The notes beneath the pieces were generated by a model. The model made no database searches. It was not told the origin of the DNA and saw only the letters and a list, made by a program, of their open reading frames with translations. A stretch of DNA of 64,000 nucleotides from NCBI RefSeq assembly GCF_023499255.1, contig NZ_CP092183.1, positions 6,878,501-6,942,500 on the forward strand. The letters run 5' to 3'. Shown piece after piece: positions 48,175 to 55,318 of this stretch (the stretch's first letter is position 1; each line of letters opens with the position of its first letter). Source of the DNA: Couchioplanes caeruleus. Its GTDB lineage: Bacteria > Actinomycetota > Actinomycetes > Mycobacteriales > Micromonosporaceae. The position numbers were made by a program, and so were the translations under genes.

Positions 48175-48191
48175 GCAGCGAGGATCGCTGC
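48175..48191 (-). promoter_or_regulatory. Stem-loop in the rplU leader
   Basis: GCAGCGA and TCGCTGC form a 7-bp stem with a 3-base loop, 25 bases before the rplU ATG. Ribosomal protein leaders often bind their own product, but no known L21 leader structure is recognised here. Confidence 0.4.
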
Positions 48192-48348
48192 TTGGCGGAT
48201 GAAACTCGGTCCCGGCCCCGCAGGTCTCTGTCATGGCAGAAGCTCGCTCATGGCAGATCACTGCGTCACGCACGGGAACATGGCGCCATGAAAATGCGCC
48301 GTCAGAAAGAGTACTTCATGAGACTGCCGCTGCCCAAACCGGGGAGCG

Positions 48349-48879
48349 TCAGTCGGTCCCGCAGGCCTTCGACAGCGTCTCCTGCAGGCCGTCCAGCTTC
48401 TCGGCGTCGAGCTTGCGCACGTCGCCCTTGAGCGCCGACACCTGCTTGCTCATCACGCCCAGGGCCTTCTTCAGCTGCGGGTCCGAGGCCAGCTTCGCCA
48501 TGTCGCCCAGGGCGAAGGAGTAGTTCTGCACGTCCCGGGTCGTCTTCGCCTTGGCGGCGGCGACCGCGGCCTTGTCCTGCGCCGACTCGGCGTCGATCAG
48601 CAGCTTGAGGTCCTGGGCGAAGTTCTTCGCGGCGTCACCGCCGGTCTTCGCGGCCTGGTCGCAGATCGCCTTCGTGTTGCCCTTGAGCGCGGCGTCGCCC
48701 TTGCCGGCCGCCGACGAGCGGGGTGCCGGTGAGCCGCCGGAGGCGGGCGCCCCGGCCGAGGAGCTGCCCGCACCCGCCACGGGCGTACCCGCGGCCGAGG
48801 GCTCGGCGGACTTGTCGGTCGAGCAGGCGGTGAGCAGGAGAGCGCTGCTCAGGACCGCCGCGCACAGAAGGCGTCGCAT
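48349..48879 (-). CDS. Putative lipoprotein with helical C-terminal domain
   Basis: A 176-residue exported protein with lipobox LLTAC (Cys19). A Ser/Ala/Gly/Pro-rich linker runs to about residue 62 and is followed by an alpha-helical domain with two Cys, at CDQAAKTGG and KACGTD near the end. The pattern resembles small actinobacterial lipoproteins of unknown function. The gene is between rplU and the RNase E/G gene on the same strand, but with 199 bases to rplU, so it is probably a separate transcript. Confidence 0.78.
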   Translation of the reverse strand: MRRLLCAAVLSSALLLTACSTDKSAEPSAAGTPVAGAGSSSAGAPASGGSPAPRSSAAGKGDAALKGNTKAICDQAAKTGGDAAKNFAQDLKLLIDAESAQDKAAVAAAKAKTTRDVQNYSFALGDMAKLASDPQLKKALGVMSKQVSALKGDVRKLDAEKLDGLQETLSKACGTD

Positions 48880-48998
48880 GATGCTCCTACAGGGGGATGA
48901 GCGGGGGGATCACGAGACTAGCCGACATAGATCATCGGACATGGAGCGGGCGGCCCCAGCAGCACTTTCTGCCAGGACCGCCCGGAACGCCACACTTC

Positions 48999-51900
48999 TC
49001 AGGGTCGCGTACGCCGCCGTGCGCCACCGCGCCGGGAGCGACGCCGTCCGCCGGCGCCCGCGCCGACGGACCCGTCGTCGTCCTCGTCCTCGTCCTCGTC
49101 GGCCGCGTCCGGGTCGTCCGCACCCGTCAGCTGCAGCGGCTCCGTGCCGTCGGCCTCGTACCGCGACAGGTCGTAACCGCTGATGTCGTAGTCGTCGTCA
49201 TCGTCGTCCGGGGAGAGCTTCGGCGCGGGGCTGATCACGCCCGAGCCGGCCGCGACGATCCCCGAGCCGGCCGGGGGCAGCCCCGCCGTTTCGGCCGCCG
49301 GGTCGTCGGCCACCGCCTGCACGGTCACCGGCTGCTCCGCGATCGGCTCCTCGGCCGCCACGACCTCGGTCTCGGCCGGGGCCTGCTCGCCGCCACCGCC
49401 GCGACGGCGCCGCGACTTGGCCGGCTGGGGCGGGGCCTCCGTACGCGCGGCCGCCGCCACCGCCTTCACCTGGTTGCCCGCACCCGTACCGGCCGAGCGC
49501 TTCTCCGGCACCGGCTCGGTGTGGATGATCACGCCACGGCCCTTGCAGTGGTCGCAGGTCTCGCTGAACGCCTCGAGCAGCCCGGCGCCGATCCGCTTGC
49601 GGGTCATCTGCACGAGCCCCAGCGAGGTGATCTCGGTGACCTGGTGCTTCGTCCGGTCCCGGCCCAGGCACTCGGTGAGCCGCCGCAGCACCAGCTCGCG
49701 GTTGCTCTCCAGCACCATGTCGATGAAGTCGATCACCACGATGCCGCCGATGTCGCGCAGCCGCAGCTGCCGGACGATCTCCTCGGCCGCCTCGAGGTTG
49801 TTGCGGGTGACCGTCTCCTCGAGGTTGCCGCCGGCGCCCGTGTACTTGCCGGTGTTCACGTCGACGACGGTCATCGCCTCGGTACGGTCGAAGACCAGGT
49901 GGCCGCCCGAGGGCAGGAACACCTTGCGGTCCAGGCCCTTGAGGATCTGCTCGTCGATGCGCTTGTCCGCGAACACGTCGCCCCCGCCGGTGTAGCGGTG
50001 CATCCGCTCGACCAGGTCGGGCGAGACCGAGTTCAGGTAGTTCTCCAGCTCGCCGTACGCCTGGTCGCCCTGCACGATCAGCTCGCGGAAGTCCTCGTTG
50101 AAGAGGTCGCGGACGACGCGGATGACCAGGTCGGGCTCCTCGGAGAGCGGACGCGGCGCGGCACCCTCGGCCGCCTTCGCCTGGATCTCCTCCCACTGCG
50201 CCTGCAACCGCTTGACGTCGCGGGCCAGCTCGTCCTCGCTGGCGCCCTCGGCCGCCGTGCGCACGATCACGCCGGCGCCGTCCGGTACCAGCTTCTTCAG
50301 CACGTCGCGCAGCCGCTTGCGCTCGTTGTCGGGCAGCTTGCGGCTGATGCCGGAGGCGTTCCCGTTCGGTACGTACACCAGGTGCCGGCCGGAGAGCGCG
50401 ATGTGGCTGCTCAGCCGGGCACCCTTGTGCCCGATCGGGTCCTTGGTGACCTGGACCAGCACCGAGTCGCCGGAGCGCAGCGCCTGCTCGATCGAGCGCG
50501 CGCGCCCCTCGAGCCCGGTGGCGTCCCAGTTGACCTCGCCGGCGTAGAGGACGGCGTTGCGCCCCCGGCCGACGTCGACGAACGCGGCCTCCATGCTCGG
50601 CAGCACGTTCTGCACCTTGCCGAGGTACACGTTGCCGACCATGGTGCCGGAGGTCGACCGGGAGACGTAGTGCTCGACCAGGATCCCGTCCTCGAGCACG
50701 GCGATCTGCGTACGGTCGGGCTTCTGCCGGACGACCATGACCCGGTCGACGGCCTCGCGGCGGGCCAGGAACTCCGACTCGCTCAGGATCGGCGGGCGGG
50801 TCCGGCGCTGCTCGCGGCCGTCCCGGCGGCGCTGCCGCTTGGCCTCCAGCCGGGTGGAGCCGGAAACGCCCTGCACCTCGTCGCTGCGGCGCGGCTCGCG
50901 CACCCGCACGACCGTGTGCACGCCGTCCTCGACCCCGCCGGACTCGGCGTCGCCCGAACCCTTGCGGCGCCGGCGCCGGCGGCGGCGGGTGACGCCGTCG
51001 CCCTCGTCGGCGTCGTCCTCGTCGCCCTCGGCCTCGGCCTCGGCGGCGTCCTCGGGCTGCTCGGCAGCGCCGTCACCCTCGTCGGCCTCGTCGGACGGGC
51101 CCTTGCCGCGGCCACGGCCCCGGCGTCCCCGGCGTCGCCGCCGGCGGCCGGCGCTGTCCTCGTCGTCGTCGTCCTCGTCGGCGCCGTCCTCGACGTCGTC
51201 GGCGCTCTCGTCGGTCTCCTCGAGCAGGGGAGCCTCGACGGCCTCGACCGCGGTGCTCTCCTCGGCCTCGGCCGCGGCGCCACCCCGGCGGCGGCGCCGG
51301 CTCTTGCGGGCGCCCTCGGCGGGCTCCTCCGCGGCGGCGGGCGCCACGGGCTCGGCGACGGCCTCGGTGGTCTCGGCGACCGGCTCGGCGGCGGCAGCGG
51401 CGGCTCCGCGCCGGCTGCGGCGGGTCGTCGGCGCGGGCTCGGCCTCCGGGTCCGGCGGCATGAACAGCACGGCGGGCGGCAGGGCGGCCTTCCGGCCGCG
51501 GCGCGGCTTCGGCTCCTCCTCGACGAAGTCGTCGTCGAGCGGCAACACCCCGATGACGGGTACGCCGGCAGCAACGTCCTGCCCGTTCTCGTCCTCGTCC
51601 TCGGCGACCGGCTCCTCGACGGCGGGAACCGGAACCGGCGTGGACACGGCCGGCGTGGACACGGCCGGCGTCTCGTCCGCGGAAGCGGCCGGCGGCTCGG
51701 CGGGCGCGGCGGCCGGCACGGCCTTCTTGCGCGCCCGGCTCCGGGTGGCCTTCACGGGTGCGACCGGCTCGGCGTCGCTGAGCAGGCTCTCCGCGACGGC
51801 GGCGGGGTCCTCCGCCAGCGCCTCGGCAGCAGCCGGAACGGCCTTCTTGCGCGCCCGGCTCCGGGTGGCCTTCACCGGGGGTGCGGCAGCGGGCTCCGCC

Positions 51901-52103
51901 GCGGCCGCGGCGTCGCTGGCGTTCGCCGCCTCGTCGGCGGCGCCGGGCTCCGCGCCGGGCGCGTCCACCGGCACAGCCGGCGGCGTGGCCTTGCGGCGCG
52001 GGGCGCGGGTGCGGCGCGCAGGGGCAGCGGTCTCGGTGGCTTCAACGGTGGGAGGCGTACCCGCCTCGTCCCGTTCACCACCCTGTGGCTCGTTATCGAG
52101 CAT
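48999..52103 (-). CDS. rne: Ribonuclease E/G family endonuclease
   Basis: A 1034-residue RNA decay enzyme. The catalytic core lies near residues 440-900: S1-like region (GNVYLGKVQNVLPSMEAAFV), SVLVQVTKDPIGHKGARLSSH, the DNase-I-like metal site VVDVNTGKYTG (about 745) and the Zn-link CDHCKGRG. About 430 residues precede the core, rich in Ala/Pro/Glu with acidic and Arg-rich patches (GRRRRRRGRRGRGRGKG), and a tail of about 130 residues follows. Such flanking disordered arms are normal in actinobacterial RNase E and recruit RNA or partners. ATG at 52103 with GGAGAG is chosen; 37 more codons upstream are open. Confidence 0.95.
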   Translation of the reverse strand: MLDNEPQGGERDEAGTPPTVEATETAAPARRTRAPRRKATPPAVPVDAPGAEPGAADEAANASDAAAAAEPAAAPPVKATRSRARKKAVPAAAEALAEDPAAVAESLLSDAEPVAPVKATRSRARKKAVPAAAPAEPPAASADETPAVSTPAVSTPVPVPAVEEPVAEDEDENGQDVAAGVPVIGVLPLDDDFVEEEPKPRRGRKAALPPAVLFMPPDPEAEPAPTTRRSRRGAAAAAAEPVAETTEAVAEPVAPAAAEEPAEGARKSRRRRRGGAAAEAEESTAVEAVEAPLLEETDESADDVEDGADEDDDDEDSAGRRRRRRGRRGRGRGKGPSDEADEGDGAAEQPEDAAEAEAEGDEDDADEGDGVTRRRRRRRRKGSGDAESGGVEDGVHTVVRVREPRRSDEVQGVSGSTRLEAKRQRRRDGREQRRTRPPILSESEFLARREAVDRVMVVRQKPDRTQIAVLEDGILVEHYVSRSTSGTMVGNVYLGKVQNVLPSMEAAFVDVGRGRNAVLYAGEVNWDATGLEGRARSIEQALRSGDSVLVQVTKDPIGHKGARLSSHIALSGRHLVYVPNGNASGISRKLPDNERKRLRDVLKKLVPDGAGVIVRTAAEGASEDELARDVKRLQAQWEEIQAKAAEGAAPRPLSEEPDLVIRVVRDLFNEDFRELIVQGDQAYGELENYLNSVSPDLVERMHRYTGGGDVFADKRIDEQILKGLDRKVFLPSGGHLVFDRTEAMTVVDVNTGKYTGAGGNLEETVTRNNLEAAEEIVRQLRLRDIGGIVVIDFIDMVLESNRELVLRRLTECLGRDRTKHQVTEITSLGLVQMTRKRIGAGLLEAFSETCDHCKGRGVIIHTEPVPEKRSAGTGAGNQVKAVAAAARTEAPPQPAKSRRRRGGGGEQAPAETEVVAAEEPIAEQPVTVQAVADDPAAETAGLPPAGSGIVAAGSGVISPAPKLSPDDDDDDYDISGYDLSRYEADGTEPLQLTGADDPDAADEDEDEDDDGSVGAGAGGRRRSRRGGARRRTRP
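51718..51875. repeat. Duplicated 38-base segment in the RNase E/G N-terminal arm
   Basis: 38 identical bases at 51718-51755 and 51838-51875, exactly 120 bases (40 codons) apart, encode VKATRSRARKKAV twice. The basic motif pair may be an RNA-binding or nucleoid-binding patch. Identity at all third positions suggests a recent duplication or gene conversion. Confidence 0.9.
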
Positions 52104-52235
52104 GGGGCGCTCTCCAGTTCTGGCGGCCCCGGGCGCGGGTGAGCGCTGCCACGCAGGGTCGCCGCAAGTTTTTCGGTCCCGACCGTCGTCGGACGGGCTT
52201 CCGAAGTCTGCCAACGCGGGCGCCGGCCGAACCGG

Positions 52236-53009
52236 TCAACGCCCTCCGATGGGTGCGTCCTCGCGATCCGCGTCCAACGGATCGACGATCTCCCCCTGCG
52301 GGGTGAGCGAGCCCTGGGCCAGCCGGGTCACCCGTGGGGGCACCGGCGGCTCCAGGCCGGCCACCACATGCAGGCCGGACAAGACGTCATCGGGCCGTAC
52401 GGCGGGCGTGACCTGCCGCACGACAAGGTCGATTATCGCACACCGTGCCGCCCCGGCCCCGGAAGGTGCGCCAGACTGCTCGGTCACAGCGAAGAACGCA
52501 ACTGCATTTCGGGCGTCGAACGAGCGGCGCCCCTGCTTCGTCATGCGCTCGACCAGCACTTCTTCGGCCGCGAGGAACGCCTCGACGGCCGTGGCCGCCA
52601 CCGCCGGCTCCACCTCGGGCAACTCGATCAGCCACCGGGACGCGTCGATCCGGTCGGCCAGGCTGCCCTCGCGCGCCACCACGGCGTCGAGGACGTCCAG
52701 GCCCGGCGAGAGCGCCGCGTCGAGCGCCGTACGCAACTGCTCCGGGTCCACCTCGGCCTGCAGCCCGATCTCCAGGTACTCCGCCTCGCTCCCGACGCCG
52801 GTCGGCGCGGCACTCGCGTACGAGATCTTGGGGTGTGGGGTGAAGCCCTGGGAGAACGCGATCGGGACCGCGGCACGCCGCAGGGCCCGCTCGAAGGCTC
52901 GCGCGAAGTCGCGGTGCGAGGTGAAACGCAGCGGGCCGCGCTTCGCGTAGCGCAGGCGGATCCGCTGGACGACCGGCGCCTGACCGCCGACGGGCTGGTT
53001 CTTGGCCAT
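52236..53009 (-). CDS. Radical-SAM-linked DUF2344 protein (TIGR03936-type)
   Basis: A 257-residue protein with the family pattern RIRLRYAKRGPLRFTSHRDFARAFERALRRA and PIAFSQGFTPHPKISYASA. These proteins occur beside, or fused to, the B12-binding radical SAM protein found immediately upstream here (1 base between the genes), and may handle its substrate. The biological reaction is unknown; a role in RNA or ribosome-linked modification has been suggested because the pair is next to RNase E/G, L21 and L27 in most actinobacteria. Confidence 0.92.
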   Translation of the reverse strand: MAKNQPVGGQAPVVQRIRLRYAKRGPLRFTSHRDFARAFERALRRAAVPIAFSQGFTPHPKISYASAAPTGVGSEAEYLEIGLQAEVDPEQLRTALDAALSPGLDVLDAVVAREGSLADRIDASRWLIELPEVEPAVAATAVEAFLAAEEVLVERMTKQGRRSFDARNAVAFFAVTEQSGAPSGAGAARCAIIDLVVRQVTPAVRPDDVLSGLHVVAGLEPPVPPRVTRLAQGSLTPQGEIVDPLDADREDAPIGGR

Positions 53010-53010
53010 G

Positions 53011-54954
53011 TCAGGCAGGCACTCCCAGACTCTTGACGGGGGTCAGGGGCAGGAGCTTCTTGCCGGTCGGGCCGATCTGGATCTCCGTGTCCATGGACGG
53101 GCACACGCCGCAGTCGAAGCACGGCGTCCAGCGGCAGTCGTCCTGCTCGTACTCGCCGAGGGAGTCCTGCCAGTCCTGCCAGAGCCAGTCCTTGTCCAGG
53201 CCGGAGTCCAGGTGGTCCCAGGGCAGCACCTCGAGCTGGTCACGCTCCCGGGTCGTGTACCAGTCCAGGTCGACACCGAAGTCCGGCAGGACCTCGGCGC
53301 ACGCCTCGACCCAGCGGGCGTACGAGAAGTGCTCGGACCAGCCGTCGAAACGCCCGCCCTTGTCCCAGACGCGCCGGATGACCTTGCCGACCCGGCGGTC
53401 GCCGCGGGAGAGCAGGCCCTCGATCAGCGACGGCTCGCCGTCGTGGTAGCGGTAGCCGATCGCCCGGCCCAGCGACCGGTCGCTGTTGATCTCCTGCTTG
53501 AGCAGCTTGAGCCGGTGGTCGATGACCTCGGGCCGCTCCATGGCCGCCCACTGGAACGGGGTGTGCGGCTTGGGGACGAACCCACCGATCGAGACCGTGC
53601 AGCGGATGTCCTTGGTGCCCGCGGCGGCCCGGCCGGCCCGGATCACCTCGTGCGCCATCTGCGCGATCTCGAGCACGTCCTCGTCGGTCTCGGTGGGCAG
53701 GCCGCACATGAAGTACAGCTTCACCTGCCGCCACCCGTTCGAGTACGCGGTGACGACCGTCCGGATCAGGTCCTCCTTGGTCACCATCTTGTTGATGACC
53801 TTGCGGATCCGCTCGGAGCCACCCTCGGGCGCGAACGTGAGGCCGGTGCGCCGCCCGTTGCGGGACAACTCCTGCGCCAGGTCGATGTTGAACGCGTCGA
53901 CCCGGGTGGACGGCAGCGACAGCGAGACGTTGGTGTCGGCGTACTGCTGGGCCAGGCCCGAGCACATGTCGCCGATCTCGGAGTGGTCGGCGCTGGACAG
54001 CGAGAGCAGGCCGACCTCGGAGAAGCCGGAGAACTCCAGGCCCTCCTTGACCATCTGCCCCACCGTGGTGATCGACCGCTCCCGCACCGGGCGGGTGATC
54101 ATGCCGGCCTGACAGAACCGGCAGCCCCGGGTGCAGCCGCGGAAGATCTCCACGGCGTACCGCTCGTGGACCGTCTCGGCCAGCGGGACCAGCGGCTTCT
54201 TCGGGTACGGCCAGGCGTCGAGGTCCATGGTCGTGCGCTTGGCCACCCGGAACGGCACGTCGGGGCGGTTCGGCACGACGCGCTGGATCCGGCCGTCCGG
54301 CAGGTAGTCGACGTCGTAGAAGCGCGGCACGTAGATGCTCTCCGTACGCGCCAGACGCAGCAGCAGCTCCTCGCGGCCGCCCGGGCAGCCCTGGGCCTTC
54401 CACTCCCGGATGATGCCGGTGATCTCGAGGACCGCCTCCTCGCCGTCACCGAGCACGGCGGCGTCGATGAAGTCGGCGATCGGCTCCGGGTTGAAGGAGG
54501 CGTGCCCGCCGGCGAGCACGATCGGGTCGTCGTCGCCCCGGTCGGCCGCGTCCAGCGGAATGCCGGCCAGGTCCAGGGCGGAGAGCATGTTGGTGTAGCC
54601 GAGCTCCGTGGCGAACGAGATGCCGAGCACGTCGAATGCCTTCACCGGGCGGTGCGCGTCGACCGTGAACTGCGGGACGCCGCGCTCCTTCATCAGCGCC
54701 TCGAGGTCCGGCCAGACCGCGTACGTCCGCTCGGCCAGCACGTCGGGCTGCTCGTTGAGCACCTCGTACAGGATCTGCACGCCCTGGTTGGGCAGGCCCA
54801 CCTCGTACGCGTCCGGGTACATCAGCGCCCAGCGCACGATGGTCGCGTCCCAGTCCTTGACGACGGCGCCGAGCTCGCCGCCCACGTACTGGATCGGCTT
54901 GCTGACCCTGGGCAGCAGCTGCTCGAGCTGAGGAAAGACGGAAGCGACGCTCAT
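53011..54954 (-). CDS. B12-binding-domain radical SAM protein (TIGR03960-type)
   Basis: A 647-residue protein. The N-terminal cobalamin-binding-like region contains MYPDAYEVGLPNQGVQILYE and VLAGGHASFNPEPIADFIDA. The radical SAM core has the FeS motif CTRGCRFC in VEIFRGCTRGCRFCQAGMI, and LSLSSADHSEIGDM. A C-terminal Cys cluster (CFDCGVC) may bind a second cluster. The substrate is unknown; family members pair with the DUF2344 protein encoded downstream. It begins 19 bases after the STAS gene stop, so it may be transcribed with the stress module. Confidence 0.93.
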   Translation of the reverse strand: MSVASVFPQLEQLLPRVSKPIQYVGGELGAVVKDWDATIVRWALMYPDAYEVGLPNQGVQILYEVLNEQPDVLAERTYAVWPDLEALMKERGVPQFTVDAHRPVKAFDVLGISFATELGYTNMLSALDLAGIPLDAADRGDDDPIVLAGGHASFNPEPIADFIDAAVLGDGEEAVLEITGIIREWKAQGCPGGREELLLRLARTESIYVPRFYDVDYLPDGRIQRVVPNRPDVPFRVAKRTTMDLDAWPYPKKPLVPLAETVHERYAVEIFRGCTRGCRFCQAGMITRPVRERSITTVGQMVKEGLEFSGFSEVGLLSLSSADHSEIGDMCSGLAQQYADTNVSLSLPSTRVDAFNIDLAQELSRNGRRTGLTFAPEGGSERIRKVINKMVTKEDLIRTVVTAYSNGWRQVKLYFMCGLPTETDEDVLEIAQMAHEVIRAGRAAAGTKDIRCTVSIGGFVPKPHTPFQWAAMERPEVIDHRLKLLKQEINSDRSLGRAIGYRYHDGEPSLIEGLLSRGDRRVGKVIRRVWDKGGRFDGWSEHFSYARWVEACAEVLPDFGVDLDWYTTRERDQLEVLPWDHLDSGLDKDWLWQDWQDSLGEYEQDDCRWTPCFDCGVCPSMDTEIQIGPTGKKLLPLTPVKSLGVPA

Positions 54955-54973
54955 GGGACTCCAGGGTACGCGG

Positions 54974-55318
54974 CTACCGGTTCACCTCTTCCGCGGCCTG
55001 CCGCAGGTCCGTGGCCAGAAGATCGTCGCGGAACGCGCACAGCTGCAGCGTCATCCGGGCGGGCCCGGACTCCCCCACCACCAGCCGGATCGGGGTGCCG
55101 TTGCGGTCCAGGTCACCCACGAGGGAGTCGAGCAGCCGCACGCCCGCGCTGTCCAGGAACGAGACGGCGGTCAGGTCGATGAGCACCGCGCCCGCCCGGC
55201 CGGTGTACCGCACGATCTCGCGGCCGATCGCCGGGGCGTTCGCCAGGTCGATCTCACCGGCGAGGCGGACCACCGCGGCCGCGCCGGCCTTCGCGAAGGT
55301 CACCCACTGGTCGGTCAT
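54974..55318 (-). CDS. STAS-domain anti-anti-sigma factor (RsbV-like)
   Basis: A 114-residue single STAS domain. It shows VVRLAGEIDLANAPAIGREI and the phosphorylation-site loop VSFLDSAGVRLLDSL, with the conserved Ser after Asp. In partner-switching systems the unphosphorylated form binds the anti-sigma kinase and frees the sigma factor. Its ATG overlaps the stop of the upstream phosphatase/kinase gene (ATGA), so the phosphatase domain of that protein probably dephosphorylates this one. No sigma factor gene is nearby. Confidence 0.92.
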   Translation of the reverse strand: MTDQWVTFAKAGAAAVVRLAGEIDLANAPAIGREIVRYTGRAGAVLIDLTAVSFLDSAGVRLLDSLVGDLDRNGTPIRLVVGESGPARMTLQLCAFRDDLLATDLRQAAEEVNR

